Below, one piece after another: positions 33,771 through 42,901 of a stretch of DNA of 49,740 nucleotides; positions within the stretch are counted from its first letter, which is position 1, and the number at the start of each line of letters is the position of its first letter. The notes below the pieces were generated by a model. It made no database searches. It saw only the letters and a list, made by a program, of their open reading frames with translations, and was not told the DNA's origin. The DNA comes from Flavobacteriales bacterium (GTDB lineage Bacteria > Bacteroidota > Bacteroidia > NS11-12g > UBA955). Made by a program: the position numbers and the translations under genes. The DNA is taken from the NCBI GenBank assembly GCA_947487175.1, contig CANKVM010000007.1, forward strand, positions 1-49,740, in the 5' to 3' direction.

Positions 33771-35687
33771 ATGATAAGCCCAAATTCCATAGACCAACTG
33801 CTCAACGCCGCCATCATTGAAGATGTAGTAGGTGATTACGTGAATTTAAAGCGGTCTGGATCTAGATTTAAAGGAAATTGTCCTTTTCATGATGAAAAAA
33901 CGCCAAGTTTTACGGTGACTCCCACAATGGGTATCTACAAGTGTTTTGGATGTCAAAAAGGTGGGAATTCCATTCAGTTTTTGATGGAAATTGAAAATCT
34001 TTCTTTTACTGAATCGGCCCGAATGTTGGCAAAACGCTACAGCGTTGATCTGGTAGAAACCAATGTTGGCAACAAGGAAGAATACGAAGAAAGTCAAAAA
34101 TTAAGAGAAGGGGTTCAAGCAATAAATGATTTTGCCATTCAGTTTTTTGCCGATCAACTTCATACCCAAGAAGAAGGGAAGAACATAGCGTTACCCTATT
34201 ACAGAGAACGCGGTTTTACCTTAGAAACAATTAAAAAGTGGCAGCTAGGGTATAGCCCTGAATCGTGGGATGCATTTTACAAAGGCGCCACCAAAGCGGG
34301 TTACAAAGATGAAATGCTCAAATCGGCTGGATTGATTAAGCAGCGCGACTCTGATGGTTCTGCTTACGATTTATTCCGCAACAGGGTTATATTTCCGTTA
34401 ATTGCGGTAAGTGGTAAAGTAGTTGGGTTTGCTGGCCGTATTATGGGCAAGGTTGACAATGCTCCAAAGTATGTCAATTCACCCGAAACGGAATTATACA
34501 AAAAAAGCGACTTCCTATTTGCGCTTTACCAGGCCAAAAACTCCATCAAGAAACTTGATAAGGTTTTATTGACTGAGGGATATACGGATGTGATTACATT
34601 GCATCAGTCGGGAATTGAAAATGCAGTTGCAAGTAGTGGAACGGCTTTAACTCCTGGCCAAATTAAGCTAATCAAGCGATTTACAAACAATGTAACCGTT
34701 ATTTACGATGGTGATGCTGCGGGTATCAAGGCGTCGCTTAGAGGTATTGATTTGCTGTTAGCCGACGATATCAATGTGCGCGTTGTGCCATTGCCGGAAG
34801 GAGAGGATCCGGATTCTTATTGTAAAAAATTGGGTCCAGATGGATTCAAAGATTATATCCAATCGGTTGAGAAGAACTTTATTTTCTTTAAGGCTGAATT
34901 GTTATTGCAATTAACACAAAACGACCCAATTCAAAAGTCGGAGGCAATTAAAGATATTTTGCAATCTGTTGCCTATATCAAGGACTCTTTAAAAAGAACA
35001 ACCCTTGTAAAAGAACTTGAAAAAATTTGCGATGTAAAAGAAGAGGTGTTGGCTCAGGAACTTGGCAAGTTATTGAGAATAAGTTTGGTTCAAGATAAAA
35101 AGCAATTATTTGCCGATACTAAAAATGTAGTTAATTTATTTATTGATGAACCGGTTGTTGTAGCACTGAGCGATGTACATCAAGAAATGGCAATGGTTCG
35201 GACTTTATTGATGAATGCAACCAAGCAATTCGATGAAAATCAAACCATATTTGAATTTGCTTTAACAGAATATATGGCAGATGAAAGTATTCAATTTAAA
35301 GATGTGTTTGCAACTAAATTCATGAATGAATTGATAAAATCAGATGGTACTTTTGAATGGCCTGGGGTTGATTATTTCATTCATCATACCGACACGGAAA
35401 TTTCTTCATTTGTGGCAGGTGTGTTTTCGAACGACCATCAATTGAGTCCTGCATTTTTGGATAACATGATTTATGTAAAAACCGAGGAGGATAATTACCG
35501 CGATGAACTCATTTCTATATTTCTAAATATCCGCAGAACTAAAATTGAAGAAATCATCCTTTCGGAACAATTGAAATTACAAATACCAGAAGAACAGCAT
35601 GATGAAATTTTGGAATATTTAGATTTCTTGAATACAGTTAAAATTGATATTGCCAATAAATTGGGTAATGTGGTATCGAGATACTAA
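33771..35687 (+). CDS. dnaG: DNA primase DnaG
   Basis: The protein is 638 aa. The N-terminal zinc-binding domain has CPFHDEKTPSF and YKCFGCQKGG (residues ~40-66). The RNA polymerase domain with TOPRIM follows, containing LLTEGYTDVITLHQ and VIYDGDAAGIKA (~265-330). A helicase-interacting C-terminal part completes it. It makes the RNA primers for replication. The stop overlaps the start of the next gene in TAATG, so the small exported protein downstream is translated in a coupled fashion. Confidence 0.97.
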   Translation: MISPNSIDQLLNAAIIEDVVGDYVNLKRSGSRFKGNCPFHDEKTPSFTVTPTMGIYKCFGCQKGGNSIQFLMEIENLSFTESARMLAKRYSVDLVETNVGNKEEYEESQKLREGVQAINDFAIQFFADQLHTQEEGKNIALPYYRERGFTLETIKKWQLGYSPESWDAFYKGATKAGYKDEMLKSAGLIKQRDSDGSAYDLFRNRVIFPLIAVSGKVVGFAGRIMGKVDNAPKYVNSPETELYKKSDFLFALYQAKNSIKKLDKVLLTEGYTDVITLHQSGIENAVASSGTALTPGQIKLIKRFTNNVTVIYDGDAAGIKASLRGIDLLLADDINVRVVPLPEGEDPDSYCKKLGPDGFKDYIQSVEKNFIFFKAELLLQLTQNDPIQKSEAIKDILQSVAYIKDSLKRTTLVKELEKICDVKEEVLAQELGKLLRISLVQDKKQLFADTKNVVNLFIDEPVVVALSDVHQEMAMVRTLLMNATKQFDENQTIFEFALTEYMADESIQFKDVFATKFMNELIKSDGTFEWPGVDYFIHHTDTEISSFVAGVFSNDHQLSPAFLDNMIYVKTEEDNYRDELISIFLNIRRTKIEEIILSEQLKLQIPEEQHDEILEYLDFLNTVKIDIANKLGNVVSRY

Positions 35688-36265
35688 TGAAAAACGGATT
35701 TCAAAAAATATTGTTTTTAATCGTTCTTTTTTGCTTGTTTTATATGGTGCTTATTGGAGTTCCTGGAATTGTTCAAAACAAACCCTTTTGCGAGCCTAGA
35801 ACGGGTTCTATAGTTATTAAAAACGATACCGTTTACTGCGATACTTTGAGATTGTCGTTGCATAAAATTCCCCCAATAAAAGATTTACATACAGTTGCAA
35901 AAGTTGCGCTTGATAAATGGGCAAAATTATTTATTGTGTTAAAAATTGAAGAGAGTGGGTATGACAATCAAAATTCAGTTTATGCCCTGAAATACAACAA
36001 TTTGGTTGGAATGCGTTATCCAAATCAAAGGGAAACTACCGCCAGACGAAAAGGGTATAGTAGTTACTGCGTATTTGATAATTGGTACGACTGTATTATC
36101 GACTTTAAATATTATATCGAAAATACCGAATTGAAATTTATAAAATTATATCAAAGGAAACCGCATTCAGAAAAGGAAATGATCAAATTTATGCACGGTT
36201 CTTATAATGCGTATTCTCAATGGTATCGGGATGTGTTTTGGCTGCTCGACGATTTTGAAGAATAA
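35687..36265 (+). CDS. Glucosaminidase-like exported protein
   Basis: The protein is 192 aa. A membrane anchor or signal (residues ~8-28) is followed by a short linker. A domain follows with LKIEESGYDNQNSVYALKYN and NLVGMRYPNQRETTA. These resemble the FlgJ/Bax-type glucosaminidase fold, in which the Glu of the first motif is catalytic. It would cleave peptidoglycan glycan chains. Only partial motif agreement is visible, so the enzymatic call is moderate. It is coupled to dnaG (TAATG). The last 77 bp overlap the 3' end of the convergent MFS gene. Confidence 0.6.
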   Translation: MKNGFQKILFLIVLFCLFYMVLIGVPGIVQNKPFCEPRTGSIVIKNDTVYCDTLRLSLHKIPPIKDLHTVAKVALDKWAKLFIVLKIEESGYDNQNSVYALKYNNLVGMRYPNQRETTARRKGYSSYCVFDNWYDCIIDFKYYIENTELKFIKLYQRKPHSEKEMIKFMHGSYNAYSQWYRDVFWLLDDFEE

Positions 36266-37391
36266 ATCCAACGCTCAAAACAAAAGCTACCAAAAAGAAA
36301 AATGCATTCATTGCAAAAACTGTGTTGTAACCAAGTTTCCAATTGGTGAATATTTTTCCTGAAAAAACACCTCCAAAAATAATTCCTAATTCTAACATCA
36401 TAAACAGGGCAGCAAGTGCTTTTCCTCTGTTTTGAGCAGTTGCGGTATCTCCCGCCCAAGCGAATAAACTCGGTGCATTAAATCCTTGCCCAATTCCATA
36501 AAAGAATGCGCTGATAAAAAAGGCGTATTGGAATGGATTGAAAATAAGCAACAACATGGAAATAAGTTGTCCCAAAGTTCCAATGGCAGTTGACCAAGGC
36601 CTTCCCAATTTATCAGAAACGCTTCCACTGAATAACCTGAAAATCAAAGAAAAGGTAATGTAAATGGTGAGGTATAATCCTTTGTTTGCATAGCCCAAAC
36701 TTATTGTATAATCGGGCATCACTGTTAAAATTGAACCGAGTGATATACAAACCAAAAACATAAGTAAAGCTGGTTTCCAAGCGGGTATGTAAAATAAACT
36801 CTTAATATTGAATTCGAATTTTCGATTTGCTTCAGCGGGTTTTGTTTCAGGTAGCATTGAAAACATTACTAAGGCTATAATTGCAAATAGCGCACTGGCA
36901 ATGAAAAGCTGATTTACTCCCAAGTATTGCACAATTAAGGCGCCAAGGGCGTATCCAAAGCTCGTGCCGATATTGTTGAAAGTGCCTTGCCATCCCATGG
37001 CTCTTCCTCTAAATTCATGCGAAACGGTATCTGCTGTATAAGCGGTAAAACCAGTTGGGGTGAATCCGGTTGAAAATCCATGGATGATTCTTACGAAGAA
37101 AAATGCAGAGAGTGTTCCTACGAAGGGATATAAAAATCCGGCAACAATACAAAAAATGCAACCACCAATCATGGCCCATTTTCGGCCAAGGTTATCCGTG
37201 ATCCATCCGCTTAAAGGTCTGGCAACCAGTGCGCTTATTGAAAACGCTGGAATAATCCATCCCAAATATTCACTTCCATTTAATCTTTTAAGGAAATCGG
37301 ATAATTCAGGTAAAACAATATTGAACGATAAAAAGAAGAAAAGTGCCCCACAACACATTATCCAAAAGTGTTTCGGGTAGCGTCTGTGCAT
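36189..37391 (-). CDS. Major facilitator superfamily transporter
   Basis: The protein is about 400 aa with twelve membrane helices. The MFS loop 2-3 motif appears as GWITDNLGRKWAMIGG and its second-half copy as SGSVSDKLGRPW. RGRAMGWQGTFNNIGTSFG is typical of drug- or sugar-efflux branches. The substrate is unknown. The ATG at 37391 is preferred over an upstream start inside nadE; it gives a 1-bp gap to the nadE stop. The C-terminal tail overlaps the convergent glucosaminidase-like gene by 77 bp. Confidence 0.9.
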   Translation of the reverse strand: MHRRYPKHFWIMCCGALFFFLSFNIVLPELSDFLKRLNGSEYLGWIIPAFSISALVARPLSGWITDNLGRKWAMIGGCIFCIVAGFLYPFVGTLSAFFFVRIIHGFSTGFTPTGFTAYTADTVSHEFRGRAMGWQGTFNNIGTSFGYALGALIVQYLGVNQLFIASALFAIIALVMFSMLPETKPAEANRKFEFNIKSLFYIPAWKPALLMFLVCISLGSILTVMPDYTISLGYANKGLYLTIYITFSLIFRLFSGSVSDKLGRPWSTAIGTLGQLISMLLLIFNPFQYAFFISAFFYGIGQGFNAPSLFAWAGDTATAQNRGKALAALFMMLELGIIFGGVFSGKIFTNWKLGYNTVFAMNAFFFLVAFVLSVGFILQNRRAAKTHPDTIENTHYKNRA

Positions 37392-37392
37392 T

Positions 37393-39033
37393 TTACTGAT
37401 ATTTTGCAACCAGAGGCATGATTCGGCCTTTACCAAATGCTTTTGAACTCACACGAATGATAGGAGGAGCCTGATAACGTTTGTATTCATTGGCATTTAC
37501 CATGTTTACAATGCGTTCAACCAAAGAACTGTCGTAACCTTCCATGGTGATTTCGTCTTTGCTCTTTTTGCCTTCAATGTATAATTTCAAAATTTCATCG
37601 AGCATATCATAATCTGGCAAGGAGTCGGAATCTTTTTGACCTGGCCTAAGTTCTGCACTAGGTGCTTTCTCTATGATTTCGTTTGGAATGATTTCGTGGT
37701 TTCTATTGATGTATTTGGCCAAAGCATATACTTGGGTTTTGTAAACATCGCCCAAAACAGATAAACTGCCACACATATCGCCGTAGAGGGTTGAATAACC
37801 CACGGCCATTTCACTTTTGTTGCTTGTATTGATTAAAATATTGCCCAATTTATTGCTGATTGCCATCAATAAAACGCCCCTTGAGCGCGCTTGGATATTT
37901 TCTTCTGCAACATTGAATTCTCGTCCCTCAAAAACAGAAGTCAAAGAATTTGTGAATTGATCAAAAATATTTTCGATGGGAAGGATATGGTATTCGTTTC
38001 CTAAGTTTTCAGAAATCTTTTTGGCGTCGCTAATTGATCCTTCAGAACTAAACTGACTTGGCATCAAAATAGCCAATACATTGTCGTTTCCAAGTGCTTG
38101 AGAAAGTAATGCTTGCACCAAAGCGCTGTCAATACCACCAGATGATCCAAGAACAGCTTTTTTAAAGCCCATCTTCTTGAAATAATCTTTGATTCCAAAT
38201 ATCAACGCTTGGTGCAGGGTTGCAATTTCATCAATTTCAATGGGTAGGGTAGCGTTGGAATTAATTACCCCATCATCAAATGAAATATAACCAACAGCTT
38301 CTTCAAAATCGGGAAGTTGAATTGCTACTTCTCCGTTGCTGTTGATTGCACGACTTGCGCCGTCGAATAATAGTTCTGTATGCATACCAACTTGGTTGGC
38401 ATAAATCACGGGAATATCAAAACGACTGGCTTGTCCTCCAAAAACCCTATTTCGTAAAGATTGTTTTCCTAAGTGAAATGGTGAAGCAGAAGGATTGATG
38501 ATGATATCGGCACCCAGTTCTTTTAATTTAGATCCAGGGCTTACATTGTATTCAAAATCGTTGTAGATATCCCAAATGTCTTCACAAATGGCAATGCCTA
38601 TTTTATGTCCTTTGAATTCTATTATATCCGCTTCTTGGGCTGGTTCAAAATAACGCGCTTCAGAAAAAACATCATAAGTTGGTAAAAGTGTTTTGGCAAT
38701 GGTTTTTTGAATTCTGCCATTTTGCATGAAACACATTACATTTTGGAGGATTCGTCCTTTGTGGGGATTGCGCATTACTCCGCCAACAATGGCAGCAATG
38801 CCTTGGCAACTTTGTGCCACCGCATCGAGGCTATGCTCGCATTTTTCGACAAACCATGGGTAATCTAGTAAATCGTCGGGCATGTAGCCACAAACCGACA
38901 TTTCTGAAAAGACAACCAAATCAGCGCCTTTTTGCTTGGCAGTGAAAATGGTATCCGCAATTTTGGCAGTATTTCCTTCGAAATCTCCTATTTTAAAATT
39001 GAGCTGAGCAAGGCATATTTTTATTGCCGACAT
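37393..39033 (-). CDS. nadE: Glutamine-dependent NAD+ synthetase
   Basis: The protein is 546 aa. The N-terminal nitrilase-type glutaminase has its triad in FSEMSVCGY (Glu), KTLLPTYDVF (Lys) and ICEDIWD (Cys ~150). The synthetase domain carries the ATP loop GSSGGIDSALVQALL (~300) and NKSEMAVGYSTLYGDMCG. It amidates deamido-NAD using glutamine. It lies 7 bp after the barrel-protein stop and 1 bp before the MFS start, so the three minus-strand genes are probably one operon. Confidence 0.96.
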   Translation of the reverse strand: MSAIKICLAQLNFKIGDFEGNTAKIADTIFTAKQKGADLVVFSEMSVCGYMPDDLLDYPWFVEKCEHSLDAVAQSCQGIAAIVGGVMRNPHKGRILQNVMCFMQNGRIQKTIAKTLLPTYDVFSEARYFEPAQEADIIEFKGHKIGIAICEDIWDIYNDFEYNVSPGSKLKELGADIIINPSASPFHLGKQSLRNRVFGGQASRFDIPVIYANQVGMHTELLFDGASRAINSNGEVAIQLPDFEEAVGYISFDDGVINSNATLPIEIDEIATLHQALIFGIKDYFKKMGFKKAVLGSSGGIDSALVQALLSQALGNDNVLAILMPSQFSSEGSISDAKKISENLGNEYHILPIENIFDQFTNSLTSVFEGREFNVAEENIQARSRGVLLMAISNKLGNILINTSNKSEMAVGYSTLYGDMCGSLSVLGDVYKTQVYALAKYINRNHEIIPNEIIEKAPSAELRPGQKDSDSLPDYDMLDEILKLYIEGKKSKDEITMEGYDSSLVERIVNMVNANEYKRYQAPPIIRVSSKAFGKGRIMPLVAKYQ

Positions 39034-39040
39034 GAATTGT

Positions 39041-39799
39041 TTAGAATGTTAAACCTACCTGCAAAGAAAGGAAATTATTTCTAGCATTCACGCGTGCATC
39101 GGCAAATATATCTGAAAAGCCATTGTCGAATTTTAACCCAGCAACCAAATTCATGTTGCCTGATAAATGATATTCAACACCTGCGCCAATTATCATTGAT
39201 CCCCTAAAAGTATTGATGTCATCTATAAATGTCAAACTTGCATCATTTTGAGGACCACCATTGAAATCGTAAATACTATTGACCGTGTTGTTTGGATCAT
39301 GCGATGACAAACCTGTATTTCCATATATATTCGGATCAGAAACAGTTTCAACTTTTTTCTGCATCGCAAACGACATTCCCAATCCGAATTGCATGTAATA
39401 TTTCATTCCCCCCAAATCGTCGGTTTTAAATTTGATGCTTACCGGAATTTGCAAATATTGGTTGTTGTAATTGAATTGAACGTTCTTATAATTTGCATTA
39501 TTTGTGATAGTTCCCTTCAAATCACCAGTATGTTGCACTTTACTTGGTAAAGAAGTCACATTTAATTCTGTGCTTAACCAGTAATTTTGGTTCTTAAGTA
39601 ACATAAAATCAGCAGTTACGCCGTATGTGAATCCCAATCCAAGGCCATTATTTGTCATTGGTCCTTCTTGGACTTTCACCCATGAAAAATTAGGGCTAAC
39701 TTTGAAGCCGAAAGAAAAGCTTTTTGATTCCTGGGCAGAGGCAATGTTAAATGCCGCTGTTGAAATTAAACCGGTGAACAACAAAATGATTTTTTTCAT
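39041..39799 (-). CDS. Outer-membrane beta-barrel protein (porin-like)
   Basis: The protein is 252 aa. The signal peptide is MKKIILLFTGLISTAAFNIASAQ. The barrel strands include FSFGFKVSPNFSW, YGVTADFMLL, YLQIPVSIKFKT, YMQFGLGMSFAMQ, MIIGAGVEYHL and FLSLQVGLTF; the last ends in Phe, as usual for barrel insertion. It matches the OMP_b-brl_2/PorT-like group by appearance. Ligand unknown. Divergent from gldB with about 24 bp between the start codons, so the promoters must overlap. Confidence 0.85.
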   Translation of the reverse strand: MKKIILLFTGLISTAAFNIASAQESKSFSFGFKVSPNFSWVKVQEGPMTNNGLGLGFTYGVTADFMLLKNQNYWLSTELNVTSLPSKVQHTGDLKGTITNNANYKNVQFNYNNQYLQIPVSIKFKTDDLGGMKYYMQFGLGMSFAMQKKVETVSDPNIYGNTGLSSHDPNNTVNSIYDFNGGPQNDASLTFIDDINTFRGSMIIGAGVEYHLSGNMNLVAGLKFDNGFSDIFADARVNARNNFLSLQVGLTF

Positions 39800-39823
39800 G
39801 TTATACTTATATTGTTATATTAT

Positions 39824-40858
39824 ATGCAAAAAAACAACTTTTTCAAGAAATCGACACTATTTGTGAGTGTACTCATTTTGGGTTTATCCATAAGTTGTAA
39901 ACAAAAAGCAACAAAGCCAGATATTGAAATTGTAGACTTTACACAAACACTTGATAGTCTTTCGAATAAAAGGGTTTTGCCGCAAGATATTTACATGCTC
40001 AAAAAACAATACGGACGATTTTTTAATGTGTGGTTTTCTGAAATTATGGACTATAACCGATATGCGAATTTTCCAGATAGCATGGTTGCGACCTATTTCA
40101 ATTATTTTGTGCAACAAAATAAACCAATGTTTAAGGCAATGAATGCCCATTACGCCATTCACAACGAATGGAAAAAAGATTTGAATGAATCTTGGCAAAA
40201 TTTGCAAACAGCGATTCCAAATACCCCAACGCCGGTTGTGTATGGCTACTTTTCGCAATTTAGCAATTACAATACTTTTGTTGATACCACCAAAGGTCAA
40301 TTGATTCTGGGCTTTAGCAAGGAAATGTTCATGAACGACACATTTCCGGTATATGCCATGCTTGAAGTTCCTGACTTTTTTAATAGATACAACAGTCCTT
40401 CTCAAATTCCTACCATGCTCATTTGGAATTATATAAAGAGTAAGTTCGAAACCGAACACAATATCAAAACAATGTTGGAACAAGCGGTTTTTGAGGGAAA
40501 AATTTGGTCGTTGCTACAAGAAGTTTCTCCGAAATCTGAAGTGTACGATTTGCTAGGATACACCAAAGATGAATGGAAAATAATGAAGTTAGATCAAGGA
40601 CAAATGTGGCGACATTTTCTAGAAAACAAGTTGCTGTTTAGTTCCGATTTTAACTCCTACAAAAGGTATTTTGTATACGGTGCCCATACCTTTGGAGCTG
40701 GAATTCCAGCCGATTGTCCTCCAATGATTGGAAGTTTTATGGGACTCCAAATAGTTGAAGCATACAGAAAAGCAACCGACTGTTCGTATCAACAACTATT
40801 TAACGAACACGATGCATCAAAAATATTGAGATTGTCTGGTTATAACCCAGTAAAATAA
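39824..40858 (+). CDS. gldB: Gliding motility lipoprotein GldB
   Basis: The protein is 344 aa. A lipoprotein signal (FVSVLILGLSISC, lipidated Cys ~25) is followed by an alpha/beta domain. Its second half (GQLILGFSKEMFMND, the stretch around IPTMLIWNYIK, LGYTKDEWKIMK, QMWRHFLENKLLFSSD, GSFMGLQIVEAYRK) follows the GldB pattern from memory. GldB is an essential component of gliding and type IX secretion in Flavobacterium. Start is ATG 39824; an upstream TTG (39812) is less likely. The usual neighbour gldC is not present. Instead a thioesterase gene starts in the stop codon (TAATG). Confidence 0.82.
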   Translation: MQKNNFFKKSTLFVSVLILGLSISCKQKATKPDIEIVDFTQTLDSLSNKRVLPQDIYMLKKQYGRFFNVWFSEIMDYNRYANFPDSMVATYFNYFVQQNKPMFKAMNAHYAIHNEWKKDLNESWQNLQTAIPNTPTPVVYGYFSQFSNYNTFVDTTKGQLILGFSKEMFMNDTFPVYAMLEVPDFFNRYNSPSQIPTMLIWNYIKSKFETEHNIKTMLEQAVFEGKIWSLLQEVSPKSEVYDLLGYTKDEWKIMKLDQGQMWRHFLENKLLFSSDFNSYKRYFVYGAHTFGAGIPADCPPMIGSFMGLQIVEAYRKATDCSYQQLFNEHDASKILRLSGYNPVK

Positions 40859-41295
40859 TGGAAGATTTAAAAGCTTATTTAGACGAAAGATTAGAAGAAA
40901 ATCATTTTATTCAGCACATTGGACTTCAATTATCCCATGTAGAAGCTGGTTATGCCGAAATGACTTTAGAAATTAAAAAACACCATTTGCAACAAAATGG
41001 ATTTATGCATGGTGGGGTAACCGCAACAATTTTAGATGTAGTTACTGGAATCAGTGCGTACACCACTGTGGTGAAAGGTAAAAATGTGGTAACCGCCGAT
41101 TTAAAAGTGAGTTACCTCAATCCCTCAACAGCCAAAAATATTTTAGCCACTGGCAAAGTGAAAAAATCAGGCAACTTTTTGGTATTTTGCGAAGGTGAAG
41201 TATATGATATATTTGAAGATGGTTCACGAAAATTGGTTGCTACTTGTAGCTCAATTATGTGTGCTGTTGATATTCCCATTGTAAAAATTGATTGA
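40858..41295 (+). CDS. PaaI-type thioesterase (hotdog fold)
   Basis: The protein is 145 aa with a single hotdog domain. HHLQQNGFMHGGVTATILDVVTGISAY is the active-site helix with the HGG motif, and TADLKVSYLNPS is the central beta segment. PaaI-like enzymes hydrolyse acyl-CoA or acyl-ACP thioesters. It overlaps gldB by one base at the start and the methyltransferase by one base at the end, so these genes are tightly coupled. Confidence 0.9.
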   Translation: MEDLKAYLDERLEENHFIQHIGLQLSHVEAGYAEMTLEIKKHHLQQNGFMHGGVTATILDVVTGISAYTTVVKGKNVVTADLKVSYLNPSTAKNILATGKVKKSGNFLVFCEGEVYDIFEDGSRKLVATCSSIMCAVDIPIVKID

Positions 41296-42032
41296 TGAAA
41301 TACCGCGAAATTCTATATTCAAATTACCACACTACCCAAAGTGGAAGAGCCAGCGGCGTTGATGCCATCGCTTTGTTTAACCGCGAAAAATGGCGTTTTT
41401 CAATTGAAATATTGCCATTGGTTCAAGGATTTTCAAAAACATCGAAAGTGTATGATTTCGGTTGCGGCAGTGGCAGCCTTTTGTCGGTTTTGAAGGACAA
41501 TGGATTTACCAATTTGCTCGGAATGGATTTAAGTGGTGAACAGGTAAAATTGGCCCATCAATTGGGTGTAGATTGTGTAAAAGAGCAGGATGCATTGAAC
41601 TATTTAAAAGATTCATCTGAAAAATACGATTTAATATTTGGAATGGACATCATTGAGCATTTTACAAAAAATGAATTGGTGGAGTTATTGTCCCTCATAA
41701 AAAACAAATTGAATCCAGGCGGGAAAGCGATTTTTAGAACCCCGAATTTGGATGCTCCATTAACAACGGTTTTTGCCAATGGCGATTTTACCCACGAAAA
41801 CTATATGAATGCGTCGTCGGCGCAGCAGGTTTGCTTGGCTTGTGGATTTAATGCAGTACAAGTGGTGGAAAGCAGTGTGAAAATTCAAAACCCGCTGAAA
41901 GAATTGATTCGTAAATTCATTTGGTTTGGGTTGAAACAAAAATTAAAAATGACATTATTTGCAACGGGGAGAAGTACACAAAATGTGATTTTTACACCCA
42001 ATATGATCATCGTTGCAGATGCTTTAAAATAA
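41295..42032 (+). CDS. Class I SAM-dependent methyltransferase
   Basis: The protein is 245 aa. The SAM motif I is VYDFGCGSGSLLSVL, with motif II around LLGMDLSGEQVKLA and YDLIFGMDIIEHF (post-motif). This is the methyltransferase 11/23 type, commonly acting on ubiquinone-like or glycan substrates. The acceptor is not deducible. A TTG at 41292 is possible, but ATG 41295 overlaps the thioesterase stop in TGATG and is preferred. Confidence 0.88.
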   Translation: MKYREILYSNYHTTQSGRASGVDAIALFNREKWRFSIEILPLVQGFSKTSKVYDFGCGSGSLLSVLKDNGFTNLLGMDLSGEQVKLAHQLGVDCVKEQDALNYLKDSSEKYDLIFGMDIIEHFTKNELVELLSLIKNKLNPGGKAIFRTPNLDAPLTTVFANGDFTHENYMNASSAQQVCLACGFNAVQVVESSVKIQNPLKELIRKFIWFGLKQKLKMTLFATGRSTQNVIFTPNMIIVADALK

Positions 42033-42037
42033 GAGTA

Positions 42038-42787
42038 ATGAGTAAAATAGCATTGATAACTGGTGGTACCAGTGGAATTGGATTGGCAACTGCAAAGTTG
42101 TTATTGGAAAACGATTACAAAGTAATTGTAACGGGAAGAAGGGCAGAGCGTTTGTTGCAGTTTCAAGAAGAGATAGGTTCTGATAAAGTGTATACCTTGT
42201 GTTTTGACGTTCGAAGTGACGAAGAAGTGAATTTCGCATTGAATTCATTGCCAGCAGAATGGAAAAACATTGACGTTTTGGTAAATAATGCCGGTTTGGC
42301 TTGGGGCTTGGGACAATTCTTCAATGGAAATACAACGCATTGGGATACCATGATTGATACCAATATTAAAGGGTTACTTTATGTTTCAAAGGTTGTTGCC
42401 AATTGGATGAAAGATAAAAAAAGCGGGCATATTGTGAACATTGGATCTATTGCAGGAAAAGATGTGTACATGAATGGCAATGTTTATTGTGCCACTAAAC
42501 ATGCCGTTGACGCTTTAACTAGGGCAATGCGCATTGAATTGGCTGAGTTCAAAGTGAAGGTAACAGGGATTCATCCAGGTGCTGTTGAAACAGAATTCAG
42601 CGAAGTGCGATTTGATGGCGATAAAGACAGGGCTAAAAAGGTTTATGAGGGATTTGAAAACCTCATTGCCGATGATATTGCCGATGCTGTTTATTACGCA
42701 GTTTCAAGACCAGCCCACGTAAACATTAACGACTTAGTAATTATGCCAACGGCACAACCTGCGGCAGGAGTAATACATAGGAATTAG
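42038..42787 (+). CDS. Short-chain dehydrogenase/reductase
   Basis: The protein is 249 aa. It has TGGTSGIG at the N-terminus, NNAGLAWG, the catalytic GSIAGKDVYMNGNVYCATKHA (Ser ~140, Tyr and Lys ~153-157), and HPGAVETEFS. It is close to the YdfG/serine 3-dehydrogenase type, which oxidises serine or 3-hydroxy acids with NADP. The longer frame from 41921 overlaps the methyltransferase and has no SDR content, so ATG 42038 is used. Its TAG stop adjoins the 10-bp repeats. Confidence 0.9.
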   Translation: MSKIALITGGTSGIGLATAKLLLENDYKVIVTGRRAERLLQFQEEIGSDKVYTLCFDVRSDEEVNFALNSLPAEWKNIDVLVNNAGLAWGLGQFFNGNTTHWDTMIDTNIKGLLYVSKVVANWMKDKKSGHIVNIGSIAGKDVYMNGNVYCATKHAVDALTRAMRIELAEFKVKVTGIHPGAVETEFSEVRFDGDKDRAKKVYEGFENLIADDIADAVYYAVSRPAHVNINDLVIMPTAQPAAGVIHRN

Positions 42788-42790
42788 AAA

Positions 42791-42891
42791 GTTTATAAGA
42801 GTTTAGAGAGTTTATAAGGGTTTATAAAGGTTGATTTTGTTTTTCTAAACCTTTATAAACTTTTCTAAACCTTCATAAACCCTTTCATTTG
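42791..42891. repeat. Inverted pair of 10-bp repeats (family C)
   Basis: The left arm holds GTTTATAAGA, GTTTAGAGA, GTTTATAAGG and GTTTATAAAGG. After a T-rich spacer (near 42832-42844) the right arm has CTTTATAAAC, TTTTCTAAAC and CTTCATAAAC. The arms are imperfect inverted copies, so the transcript could fold into a long hairpin between the SDR and SUI1 genes. It may work as a terminator or as mRNA protection (inference). Confidence 0.8.
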
Positions 42892-42901
42892 AAAGTTTAT
42901 T

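Noticed and set aside
9884-40483. Antisense open frames, for example 10751-11134 and 39884-40483 on the minus strand
   Set aside because: They mirror strongly supported genes, have no recognisable motifs or start signals, and are explained by codon structure of the opposite strand.
41921-42037. N-terminal extension of the SDR protein
   Set aside because: It lies in the methyltransferase gene in another frame; the SDR fold begins at the ATG at 42038.
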